Shown: piece after piece, positions 1-6,353 of the stretch
Layout: each line of letters starts with the position of its first letter
Numbering within the stretch: the first letter of the stretch is position 1
DNA from: Flavobacteriales bacterium UBA7612
GTDB lineage: Bacteria; Bacteroidota; Bacteroidia; Flavobacteriales; Weeksellaceae
Direction of reading: 5' to 3'
Assembly: GCA_002484335.1 (NCBI GenBank)
Contig: DLJQ01000017.1
Coordinates: forward strand, 8,898-15,938
DNA: 7,041 bases
Position numbers and translations under genes: made by a program
Notes under the pieces: generated by a model
Seen by the model: only the letters and a program-made list of their open reading frames with translations
Told to the model about the DNA's origin: nothing
Databases searched by the model: none

Positions 1-72
1 CAAGTCTTTTTTTATTGTTTTTAAAATGAATTATATGATAAAATGAATAATAGTTAAGAAATTATTTTTTCT

Positions 73-106
73 TTTTAACATATATATACTTTAAGGTAAA
101 ATTTTG
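73..106 (+). promoter_or_regulatory. Possible Bacteroidota-type promoter for the paralog array
   Basis: The Bacteroidota housekeeping promoter has TTTG near -33 and TAnnTTTG near -7. AAATTTTG at 99-106 matches five of the six fixed -7 bases, and TTTT at 73-76 matches three of four -33 bases, with a 22-nt spacer. Transcription would start near 111-113, giving a leader of about 45 nt before the ATG at 158. The match is imperfect in very AT-rich DNA, so this is a weak call. The rest of 1-157 shows no gene. Confidence 0.25.
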
Positions 107-157
107 TTAAATATTGATAATCAAAGAAAATCTCATTTATTTTTAGTCAAAATTTTA

Positions 158-898
158 ATGCGAATGAAAATACTTTTATTTTTTTATGTTTTATCATTAT
201 CCTATTTACAAGCTCAAAATACTTTGATTTCTGGAAAAGTATTAATTGATGAAGATGAGTCTATGGAATTGGAAGGAATAGAAATTACTAACTTATCGAG
301 CAATGCAAGAACAAAAACCAATATAAAAGGAATATTTTCAATTAAAGTAAATGAAAATGATGAATTACTTTTTAAAGGAGAAGGTATAGATGAAAGAAAA
401 ATTTCAATTTCTTCTACAACGTTACAAAAAGGATTTATATCTGTTCATCTAAATATAAAGGTTATAGAATTAGCTGAAGCTAATGTAAATACATTGAATA
501 AATTTTGGCAAAAAAATGTAAAATTGAAATATGACTTTATAGATTCTTTATATATAAATTTAGGTTTAGATCCTTCAATAAGATTTAAAGATATTCCTCT
601 CAATCTAAGGTCAATGGGAACAAATATTTCAAGAAAACAAGCAAAACAAAATTTAAAATATTTTAATAAAATAAACGTTCTCGAAAAGATTGAAAATTAT
701 TATAACAAGTATTATTTTACAACTACTTTAAAAATCCCTGAAAATAAGATTGATGAATTCTTATTATTTTCTGATTCAAATAATAATTTCGAAGAAATCA
801 TCAAACAAAATGATTTTGAATTAATAGAAGAAATGCTAAGTAGAGATTCATCCATTTATCTTGACAAAATAAATGCTAAAATTAAAGTAGATGAATAA
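158..898 (+). CDS. Exported carboxypeptidase-regulatory-like domain protein, array member 1 (most diverged)
   Basis: This is a 246-residue protein of unknown function, the first of four tandem paralogs. Residues 1-20 form a signal peptide ending LQAQ, with likely cleavage before the final Q. Residues 23-110 resemble the carboxypeptidase-regulatory-like (transthyretin-fold) beta domain: a SGKV strand, then TNIKGIFSIKV and an NDELLF turn, ending in the shared HLNIKVIELAEANVN segment. Residues 115-246 form a polar, mostly helical module holding the family landmarks LGLDPS (135-140) and YYFTTTLKIPENKI (185-198). The frame stays open back to a TTG at 104, but ATG 158 (or ATG 164, two codons on) directly precedes the signal peptide, so I prefer 158. 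Unlike its neighbours it lacks the YCY motif (it reads FLLFSDS) and the basic KKKAK patch. Its last 8 nt overlap the next gene, suggesting translational coupling. The protein is probably periplasmic. Confidence 0.8.
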   Translation: MRMKILLFFYVLSLSYLQAQNTLISGKVLIDEDESMELEGIEITNLSSNARTKTNIKGIFSIKVNENDELLFKGEGIDERKISISSTTLQKGFISVHLNIKVIELAEANVNTLNKFWQKNVKLKYDFIDSLYINLGLDPSIRFKDIPLNLRSMGTNISRKQAKQNLKYFNKINVLEKIENYYNKYYFTTTLKIPENKIDEFLLFSDSNNNFEEIIKQNDFELIEEMLSRDSSIYLDKINAKIKVDE

Positions 899-1700
899 AA
901 TTTTATTTTTTGTATCTATTAATATTTCATGTTTAGTTGTATCTCATGCTCAATATAAAATGATAACAGGAAAAGTTATTATTGATGATAAAGTTGTTGG
1001 ACAAGATGTTCTTGACGGAATTTTAGTTCAAAATTTACAAACAGATGCTAAAAATATAACTAATGTTGATGGAATTTTTTCTATTAATGTTTCTGCTGGA
1101 GATGAATTGCTATTTAAACATGATTTTTATAAAGAACGATCTGTAAAAATTTCTGAAGCTATGATAAACCGTGGATTTATAACAATTCATTTGAATATAG
1201 AAGTTATAGAATTGGGAGAAGCGAATGTAAATCGATTAGATAAAAATATGCTAAATGATCTTGGTAAGGAAAAGGTATTCCAAGAAAAAATTAATACTCA
1301 AATGGGAATTAATACTCTGGAGTATAAAATAAAACTAAACTTAAAACATGAAGAAGAAAAAGTTAATAGAACAATTCATCAAATTGGAGGTGTTAATATT
1401 ATGGGATTATTTAGTTTATTGAGTGGATCATATAAAAAAATTAACTCAAAATCAGAAATTGAGAAAACTAAAGAAGAATTAATTAAAGACCTTAAACAAT
1501 TTTATACTGAATATTATTTTATTGAAGAATTAAAAATACCAAAAATTAGTATTATTGGCTTTCTAGATTATTGTTATACTAAATATGATTTTAAAAAATT
1601 ATTGAAAGAGAACAAATATGATGAAATCCTTTCGGTTATCGAAGAACAAGCCCCTATTTACCTTAGTAAAATAAATACTAATATTATTAAAAATGATTAA
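891..1700 (+). CDS. Exported carboxypeptidase-regulatory-like domain protein, array member 2
   Basis: This 269-residue paralog has a signal peptide at 1-20 (cleavage likely after SHA, before Q21) and a beta domain at about 24-113: MITGKV, DGILVQN, GIFSINVSAGDELLF, then HLNIEVIELGEANVNRLDKN. Up to residue 119 it is roughly 80 % identical by eye to member 3. The following 80 or so residues are quite different: the LGLDP and DPxxW landmarks are missing, replaced by a lysine-rich stretch and GGVNIMGLFSLLSGSYKK (166-183). The far C-terminus rejoins the family pattern with YYFIEELKIP (208-217), LDYCYT (225-230) and EEQAPIYL (251-258). The ATG overlaps the end of member 1 by 8 nt, and the gene's own end overlaps member 3 by 8 nt in the same way (ATGAATAA and ATGATTAA). 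Function is unknown and the location is probably periplasmic. Confidence 0.85.
   Translation: MNKILFFVSINISCLVVSHAQYKMITGKVIIDDKVVGQDVLDGILVQNLQTDAKNITNVDGIFSINVSAGDELLFKHDFYKERSVKISEAMINRGFITIHLNIEVIELGEANVNRLDKNMLNDLGKEKVFQEKINTQMGINTLEYKIKLNLKHEEEKVNRTIHQIGGVNIMGLFSLLSGSYKKINSKSEIEKTKEELIKDLKQFYTEYYFIEELKIPKISIIGFLDYCYTKYDFKKLLKENKYDEILSVIEEQAPIYLSKINTNIIKND
981..1051 (+). repeat. Near-identical 71-bp segment shared by members 2 and 3, copy 1
   Basis: This segment lies 90 nt after the start codon of member 2 and matches 1783-1853, which lies 90 nt after the start of member 3. By hand alignment the two differ at 3 of 71 positions, all synonymous (GTT/GTA, ATT/ATC, TTA/CTA). It encodes the strand and loop around VVGQDVLDGILVQN. 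Confidence 0.9.
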
Positions 1701-2472
1701 TAAATACATATACACTATTCTATTCTGCCTAATAAATACATTATCGTTTGCCCAATCTAAAATGATCACAGGAAAAATTATAATTGATGATAAAGTTGTT
1801 GGACAAGATGTACTTGACGGAATCTTAGTTCAAAATCTACAAACAGATGCTAAGACAACAACTAATATCAATGGTGATTTTTCAATCCGAGTTTCAGTTG
1901 GAGATGAACTATTATTCAAACATGATTTTTACCAAGAACGTTCTGTAAAAATTTCTGATGCAATGTTGAATCGAGGAATTATAACAATTCATTTGAATAT
2001 AGAAGTTGTAGAATTAGACGAAGCAAAAGTAAATAGATTAGATAAAAATTGGAAAAATAACATAAAAGTAAAAAAGACTGAAAAAACAGAATTTTACGAA
2101 GCTTTAGGACTCGATCCTAATATGCAATATGCAAAAGTAAATCCTAATGCAACTGCTCTATTAAATAATAATGGAATTATGGATCCAACAGAATGGTTTG
2201 GTGTTATTTCTGGACAGAAAAAGAAGGCAAAGAAACAAGATCAATACTTTAAGAAAGTTGATAAAATCAAAGAATTACAAGATTTTTTTACAGATTATTA
2301 TTTTACAGAAGATTTACATATTCCAGAAAACAAAGTTGAAAATTTTGTTAATTACTGTTACACAAATTTTGGATTGGAAAAATTAGTTAAGGATAATAAA
2401 TATGATAAAATCGAAGAAATTTTTCAAACTCAAGCACCAATATATATTAATTATATGAACAAAAGTAAATAA
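1693..2472 (+). CDS. Exported carboxypeptidase-regulatory-like domain protein, array member 3
   Basis: This 259-residue paralog has a signal peptide at 1-20 ending LSFA, with Q21 as the likely mature N-terminus. The beta domain (24-113) carries MITGKIIIDD, DGILVQN, GDFSIRVSVGDELLFKHDFY and HLNIEVVELDEAKVN. The C-terminal module has LGLDPN (138-143), DPTEW (164-168), VISGQKKKAKKQDQYF (171-186), YYFTEDLHIPENKV (202-215), FVNYCYTNFGLEKLV (218-232) and TQAPIYI (246-252). The N-terminal half closely matches member 2, whereas the C-terminal half follows member 4, so the gene looks mosaic. As far as I recall, secreted proteins with this domain order are common and uncharacterised in Flavobacteriia. 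The ATG overlaps the stop of member 2 by 8 nt. Function is unknown. Confidence 0.85.
   Translation: MINKYIYTILFCLINTLSFAQSKMITGKIIIDDKVVGQDVLDGILVQNLQTDAKTTTNINGDFSIRVSVGDELLFKHDFYQERSVKISDAMLNRGIITIHLNIEVVELDEAKVNRLDKNWKNNIKVKKTEKTEFYEALGLDPNMQYAKVNPNATALLNNNGIMDPTEWFGVISGQKKKAKKQDQYFKKVDKIKELQDFFTDYYFTEDLHIPENKVENFVNYCYTNFGLEKLVKDNKYDKIEEIFQTQAPIYINYMNKSK
1783..1853 (+). repeat. Near-identical 71-bp segment shared by members 2 and 3, copy 2
   Basis: This is the partner of 981-1051, at the same offset from its own start codon and 802 bp downstream. High nucleotide similarity continues in patches to about 2050 (for instance over HLNIEV), then falls away sharply where the C-terminal modules begin. 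Confidence 0.9.
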
Positions 2473-2562
2473 ATGTAATTTATTCTTATTCTCAATATAA
2501 AATCAAATGGTAAGGTTTTTGATTTTAAGAAATATTGTTAATAACAACTAACATACATTTGG

Positions 2563-3336
2563 ATGAAAAAATTAATTTATACACTACTTTTTAGTTTGAT
2601 CAGTCTTTTTTCTTTTGCACAAACTAGCCTTATTACAGGGCGTGTTGTTGTAGATGATGCTATAGAAGGACAGGATGTTATACCTGGAATATTGGTTGAA
2701 AACGAACAAACTCATGCAAAAATTCTTACTAATGAAAATGGAATTTTTTCTATTAATGTTTCTGTAGGAGATTTATTGAATTTTAGTAATGACTTTTATG
2801 AAGAGCGTTCAGTAAAAGTAACTCAAGAAATGCTAAATAAAGGATTTATTGTTGTTCATTTAAATATAGAAGTTGTAGAATTAGGGGAGGCAAATATTAA
2901 TCAATTAGATAAAAATTGGATTAATAATATTAAAAATCAAAAATCTAAAGAAACTATTCTTTATGAGAACCTTGGTTTAGATCCTAGTATAAAGGATAAA
3001 AAAGTGGATCCAAATGCTTCTTCAGTTTTAAACGGAAATGGAGTTTTAGATCCATCTCAATGGGTTTCTATGATTTCTGGTCGAAAAAAGAAAGCAAAAC
3101 AACAAGATCAATACTTTAAAGAAGTTAATAAAATTAGCAACTTACAAAATTATTATACAACAGATTATTTTACACAAAATTTATCTATACCTGATTATAA
3201 AGTAAATGAATTTGTTACTTACTGTTATTCAAATTTTGGCTTAGAGCAATTAGTTAATCAAAATAATTATGAAAGAATACAAGAAATTTTTGAAGATCAA
3301 GCTCCAAAATACCTAAAAAAAATCCAACAAAAATAA
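2563..3336 (+). CDS. Exported carboxypeptidase-regulatory-like domain protein, array member 4
   Basis: This 257-residue paralog has a clear signal peptide (MKKLIYTLLF..., ending SFA with cleavage before Q20). The beta domain at about 23-112 reads LITGRVVVDD, PGILVEN, GIFSINVSVGDLLNF and HLNIEVVELGEANIN. The C-terminal module has LGLDPS (137-142), DPSQW (163-167), MISGRKKKAKQQDQYF (170-185), DYFTQNLSIPDYKV (201-214), FVTYCYSNFGLEQLV (217-231) and EDQAPKYL (244-251). It is about 60 % identical to member 3 in the N-terminal half and somewhat less in the C-terminal half by eye, so it is an older duplicate. It is separated from member 3 by 90 nt with no gene and no terminator, and is followed 39 nt later by the porin gene. 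Function is unknown; an envelope or periplasmic role is inferred from the signal peptide and neighbours. Confidence 0.87.
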   Translation: MKKLIYTLLFSLISLFSFAQTSLITGRVVVDDAIEGQDVIPGILVENEQTHAKILTNENGIFSINVSVGDLLNFSNDFYEERSVKVTQEMLNKGFIVVHLNIEVVELGEANINQLDKNWINNIKNQKSKETILYENLGLDPSIKDKKVDPNASSVLNGNGVLDPSQWVSMISGRKKKAKQQDQYFKEVNKISNLQNYYTTDYFTQNLSIPDYKVNEFVTYCYSNFGLEQLVNQNNYERIQEIFEDQAPKYLKKIQQK

Positions 3337-3375
3337 ACCTATTACAAACCTTACTCTAAACCACCCTATTACCTA

Positions 3376-4686
3376 ATGAAATTATATTTGTATCCGCTTT
3401 TATTACTTACTAGTAGTTTTAGCTTTTCTCAGGAATTAGATACTATTCCTGAGAAAAATTATGATGAAGAATTAAAACTTTTAAAGAATAGAATTAATCA
3501 ATTAGAAGCTTTATCAAAAGAAAAAATTAATCAAGAAAAAAACAAATCAAGTTTAATAGATCGCTCTAAACTTAGTTTTGATGCAATCATGCGCTTAGGT
3601 GAAATGGATTGGAATCAAAATAATATGGATATAAAAACTGGAGAAAGAATAAAACCCACAACTCGTTTTTGGTCCAGAGCTTTATTTTACTTGAATTTGG
3701 ATACAGATATTACAGAGCAATTTAGCTTTAGATCATCTATAATGACTCATCCTTATTTTGCTTTTGGAGGTGAATCAGATAGTAAACTTTCTATTCTATT
3801 AAATGAGCTTTGGGTGGAATATAAACCTGCTAAAAACCAAGCTATACGATTTGGTCGTCAAACAGGTTCTAGAATATGGGATAATTATATTGGTGAACAA
3901 TTTGATTGGATTAATCATGATGGGATTTCTTATGTTTCTAATTATAAATTCAATAATTATTTATTAAATATAAAATCGGCTCTTTTTATTGAAAAATATG
4001 TAGACAATGCCTCGTTTAAAAAACAAGGAAAAATGTATGGTATCTCTGCTAATTTTGGAAAAGATGATGAAATGAAATCTTGGAGATTAAGTTCAGGTCT
4101 TCTAATGGCAGAAAAATTACCTAACGTATATTATAGCGATGTTGCTAACTTTTTTTATCCTGGAGATTTAGCTCCTGATTACTCTATTTGGACAAGTCAT
4201 CTAGACATAAAATTGAAACAACTGTCAAATCTTAATTTTAATGTAAATGTATTTTACAATTTTAAAAATTACAAAACAAATCCTCCTTCAAATTTAATTA
4301 CAGATAAATCAGGAAATAATTATTTTTCTGAAGGTAATGTATTTAATCCTTCCGAAGCTCCTGATTTCACAAAGCAGAATTTTGGGATTTATGGTAATAT
4401 AGGTATTGACTTTTCATTATTTAAAAAAGAATTTAAAACAAGTCTTGCTTATTTATATATGGAAAAATATGCTGCTTTAGATTATTATGCACAATATGAT
4501 TTGGCAAGATGGAATTCAACAAATATACAAGGTCCTGAGTTTATGATTCTTTGTCAATTAAATAAATGGATGCGTTTAAGAAGTCGTAACTTTTTTATGC
4601 AAGAAATAAAAGGCTTAAATGGTATTGATCCTAGTTATAAAAGAAGTGGAAATAGAACTAGGTTAGATCTTTTAATCAATTTCTAA
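3376..4686 (+). CDS. Outer-membrane beta-barrel porin-like protein with N-terminal coiled coil
   Basis: This is a 436-residue protein. Residues 1-18 are a signal peptide ending SFS before QE. Residues 30-58 are a charged heptad-like stretch (EELKLLKNRINQLEALSKEK), probably a short trimerising coiled coil as seen in several trimeric porins. From about residue 64 to the end the sequence alternates polar and hydrophobic residues in short strands rich in aromatics, and it finishes with LDLLINF; a terminal Phe is the usual outer-membrane barrel signal. FGRQ (159-162) followed by FDWINHDG (176-183) resembles the strand pairs of Porin_5 or alginate-export type porins, but I cannot settle the family. 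A role in passive or substrate-specific uptake across the outer membrane is inferred; the substrate is unknown. It starts 39 nt after paralog 4 without an intervening terminator, so it may be the last gene of that operon. Confidence 0.8.
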   Translation: MKLYLYPLLLLTSSFSFSQELDTIPEKNYDEELKLLKNRINQLEALSKEKINQEKNKSSLIDRSKLSFDAIMRLGEMDWNQNNMDIKTGERIKPTTRFWSRALFYLNLDTDITEQFSFRSSIMTHPYFAFGGESDSKLSILLNELWVEYKPAKNQAIRFGRQTGSRIWDNYIGEQFDWINHDGISYVSNYKFNNYLLNIKSALFIEKYVDNASFKKQGKMYGISANFGKDDEMKSWRLSSGLLMAEKLPNVYYSDVANFFYPGDLAPDYSIWTSHLDIKLKQLSNLNFNVNVFYNFKNYKTNPPSNLITDKSGNNYFSEGNVFNPSEAPDFTKQNFGIYGNIGIDFSLFKKEFKTSLAYLYMEKYAALDYYAQYDLARWNSTNIQGPEFMILCQLNKWMRLRSRNFFMQEIKGLNGIDPSYKRSGNRTRLDLLINF

Positions 4687-4690
4687 ATAA

Positions 4691-4708
4691 AAAAAATAAT
4701 TATTTTTT
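4691..4708. terminator. Perfect 18-bp A/T palindrome after the porin stop
   Basis: AAAAAATAATTATTTTTT is a perfect palindrome beginning 4 nt after the porin stop codon. As RNA it would be a weak A-U hairpin ending in U6, so it may help terminate or protect the porin mRNA. The stem has no G-C pairs, so it is unlikely to be strong on its own; the strong terminator is at 4831-4866. Confidence 0.35.
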
Positions 4709-4710
4709 GA

Positions 4711-4818
4711 AGGGCAATCCCTACGGGGTATGCTTTACGCTATATCTTTTTTGATTGAATACATTTCAACTTCGCTCAATGAACAATCTAAAAAGGATGT
4801 CGCTTCAATCACTATTGC
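4711..4818. repeat. Structured inverted-repeat element, resembling a dispersed flavobacterial repeat
   Basis: This non-coding block is more GC-rich than its surroundings and folds on itself at several levels. GCAAT (4714-4718) pairs with ATTGC (4814-4818) at the edges. ATCTTTTTTGATTG (4744-4757) pairs with CAATCTAAAAAGGAT (4784-4798) with one T-T mismatch and a G-U. CATT (4762-4765) pairs with AATG (4778-4781) inside. AGGG/CCCT (4711-4722) and CCC/GGG (4719-4727) can form small alternative hairpins. From memory, similar blocks ('GCTATATCTTTTTTG ... AAAAAGGAT') recur between genes in Flavobacterium genomes; I cannot check copy number here. It sits between convergent genes and has no transposase. 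Confidence 0.6.
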
Positions 4819-4830
4819 AAAAACTTTATA

Positions 4831-4866
4831 AAAAAATAAGCTAACTAAATGGTTAGCTTATTTTTT
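4831..4866. terminator. Bidirectional intrinsic terminator between convergent genes
   Basis: AAAAAATAAGCTAAC (4831-4845) and GTTAGCTTATTTTTT (4852-4866) form a perfect 15-bp stem around a 6-nt TAAATG loop. The outer A6/T6 arms give a U-tract in either direction. It therefore fits as terminator both for the + strand array/porin transcript and for the - strand PAP2/omega-amidase transcript, whose stop codon lies 9 nt away. Confidence 0.93.
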
Positions 4867-4874
4867 GTAATATT

Positions 4875-5675
4875 TTATCCAAAATAAAATTGATCTCTAT
4901 CTTCAAGAAAATTAAAATGCTTTCTTGCATCATTTTGTTCAGTTTTATTTATTTCAAATTGTAATATTTCCTGATGATTATTTATAGGTATTAATTCTTT
5001 TCCTAATGTATCAAACATTTTTGAATCTCCGCTATAATCTAATTTATATCCATCTTCTCCTGTCCTATTTACAGAAGCTACATAACTCATATTTTCTATT
5101 GCACGAGCCTTTAATAAACTTATCCAAGCATCTCTCCTAGCCTTTGGCCAATTAGCTACACAAAGTAATAAATCATATGGATTTTTTTCTGTATTCCTTA
5201 TCCATACAGGAAAACGCAAATCATAACAAACAATTGGTCGTATTTGCCAACCTTTATAATCTATCGTAACTACTCTGTCTCCAGAGGAATAAACGGTCGC
5301 TTCTTTACCATAACTAAATAAATGTTTCTTATCATAAATAAAAACTGAACCATTTGGAGATACAAAATAGAATCTATTATAAAATTTTTCATTCTCTTTT
5401 GTAGAAATACTACCAGCAATTGCAGCATTTAATTCTTTTGATTTTTTTTGCATCCATACAAAAGTATCGCCAAAAGGTTTCTCTGCTACCTTTTCTACAT
5501 TCATAGAAAAGCCTGAAGAAAACATTTCAGGTAAAAGAATTATATCTGTTTGATGATTATTAAGTAAATTATCAAGATAACGTTGATTAGCTTCTGCATC
5601 TTCCCAAATAAGATTATATTCTATAAGAGAAATACAAAGTTTATTTAATCGTTCTATTTCTAATGATTTTTTCAT
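4875..5675 (-). CDS. yafV: YafV/Nit2-type omega-amidase (carbon-nitrogen hydrolase)
   Basis: This is a 266-residue cytosolic nitrilase-superfamily amidase. The catalytic triad is visible: Glu50 in LLPEMFSSGFS, Lys116 in YDKKHLF and Cys150 in IVCYDLRFPVW. VANWP (173-177), KARAIEN and the VNRTGEDG segment are also typical. The pattern closely follows E. coli YafV, including VCYDLRFPVW. Omega-amidases hydrolyse alpha-ketoglutaramate and alpha-ketosuccinamate to 2-oxoglutarate or oxaloacetate plus ammonia, clearing by-products of glutamine or asparagine transamination, for example in methionine salvage. Specificity here is inferred from family resemblance. The only plausible start is the ATG at 5675, with MKKSLEIERLNK ahead of the first strand (KLCISLIEYN). 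That start lies inside the 3' end of the PAP2 gene, a 35-nt overlap, so the two are likely co-transcribed and coupled. Confidence 0.92.
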   Translation of the reverse strand: MKKSLEIERLNKLCISLIEYNLIWEDAEANQRYLDNLLNNHQTDIILLPEMFSSGFSMNVEKVAEKPFGDTFVWMQKKSKELNAAIAGSISTKENEKFYNRFYFVSPNGSVFIYDKKHLFSYGKEATVYSSGDRVVTIDYKGWQIRPIVCYDLRFPVWIRNTEKNPYDLLLCVANWPKARRDAWISLLKARAIENMSYVASVNRTGEDGYKLDYSGDSKMFDTLGKELIPINNHQEILQFEINKTEQNDARKHFNFLEDRDQFYFG

Positions 5676-6306
5676 CTATCTTATTATTTTTAATGGTATT
5701 GATGATATAATACGTAAATATAAAAATAAAAAAACCAATCATAGAACCTCCTACTGTATCAATTGCAAAATGCCTTGAAAGATAAATACGACTTATAGCA
5801 ATACTTGGGAATAATAGTGCAAAAAACAATTGTAACCAACGATTCTTAGTCAGTAAGCAAAGTGTCATAGCAATTACTGTAGCAGTTAATGAATGTCCAG
5901 ATGGGAAAGTTGCAGCCATTTGTATTGCATAATTTTTTACAAGAATAATATTTATATTTTTATGTGTAAAATAATAGCCAGGTCGTAAAGTTTCTGAGAA
6001 ATAGACATTCTTAAAAAAAACACTAATTAATGATGCAGCTGTTTCAGCAGTAAAAAGATAGAGAAACATTCTTCTTGTATTTGTCCAAAATAAATACCCT
6101 AATAAAATAAAAAATAAATATAATGTTCCAAAATCTGTATAGTAAACAAAAAATTTATCAAAATAAGGATTACTAAATTGATTAAAATATAAATGCAATT
6201 CATCTCTACCAAAATATTGAGTAAGAGCAACCGCTGCAAAATTATATATAAAAAATACTACAAAAAATGGCCAAATACGTAGAAATAGATCTTTTTGTTG
6301 ATGCAT
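5641..6306 (-). CDS. PAP2-family membrane phosphatase
   Basis: This 221-residue inner-membrane protein has about five or six hydrophobic segments. All three PAP2 acid-phosphatase motifs are present: K99-x8-R108-P109 (one spacing variant of the usual KX6RP), P135-S-G-H138, and S172-R-x5-H179-x3-D183. His138 would be the acid/base and His179 the nucleophile. The family removes phosphate from lipid or isoprenoid substrates such as undecaprenyl pyrophosphate, phosphatidic acid, phosphatidylglycerophosphate or lipid A; the substrate here cannot be told. The frame is open to a TTG at 6336, but a promoter -7 element occupies 6325-6332, downstream of that TTG, so I chose the ATG at 6306. The basic C-terminal tail (KNNKIDEKIIRNRTIK) overlaps the following omega-amidase gene by 35 nt. 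Confidence 0.9.
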   Translation of the reverse strand: MHQQKDLFLRIWPFFVVFFIYNFAAVALTQYFGRDELHLYFNQFSNPYFDKFFVYYTDFGTLYLFFILLGYLFWTNTRRMFLYLFTAETAASLISVFFKNVYFSETLRPGYYFTHKNINIILVKNYAIQMAATFPSGHSLTATVIAMTLCLLTKNRWLQLFFALLFPSIAISRIYLSRHFAIDTVGGSMIGFFIFIFTYYIINTIKNNKIDEKIIRNRTIK

Positions 6307-6324
6307 TAATAATAAGTTTAGGTT

Positions 6325-6353
6325 CAAATTTATCAAAAAAAAACTTGGCTAAA
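6325..6353 (-). promoter_or_regulatory. Bacteroidota-type promoter for the PAP2/omega-amidase pair
   Basis: On the minus strand, TAAATTTG (6332 to 6325) is a perfect TAnnTTTG -7 element. TTTA at 6353-6350 is a 3-of-4 match to the -33 TTTG, with a 17-nt spacer. Transcription would start near 6319, leaving a leader of about 12-14 nt before the ATG at 6306. The -33 site lies in the loop of the upstream terminator, so the end of one unit and the start of the next are interleaved. Confidence 0.45.

Noticed and set aside
104..157. TTG start at 104 giving an extended first array gene
   Set aside because: It adds 18 polar residues ahead of a clear signal peptide and overlaps the best promoter candidate; ATG 158 or 164 matches the other paralogs.
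891..960. Lipoprotein signal in array member 2 (Cys14)
   Set aside because: The residues before the cysteine (NIS) do not fit a lipobox, and a normal cleavage site before Gln21 aligns with the other paralogs.
2171..2386. 71-residue + strand open frame inside array member 3
   Set aside because: It is out of frame with a clearly homologous gene, its composition is lysine/isoleucine-rich noise, and it has no recognisable domain.
2537..2563. Perfect -7-like TACATTTG at 2554-2561 before array member 4
   Set aside because: It ends 1 nt before the ATG, so transcription would start inside the second or third codon. No later in-frame ATG would keep the signal peptide, so it is probably chance.
158..4686. 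Polysaccharide utilisation (SusC/SusD) or type IX secretion locus
   Set aside because: There is no TonB plug, SusD-like lipoprotein, glycoside hydrolase or C-terminal sorting domain; the beta domain alone is not enough.
4730..4831. 33-codon open frame inside the structured intergenic element (starts MLYAISFLIEYI)
   Set aside because: The block is explained by inverted repeats and the frame has no start signal. A peptide is possible but unsupported without conserved coding patterns in other copies.
6307..6336. TTG start at 6336 for the PAP2 gene
   Set aside because: The ATG at 6306 is a better start codon, and a perfect -7 promoter element lies between the two, so the TTG would probably not be transcribed.
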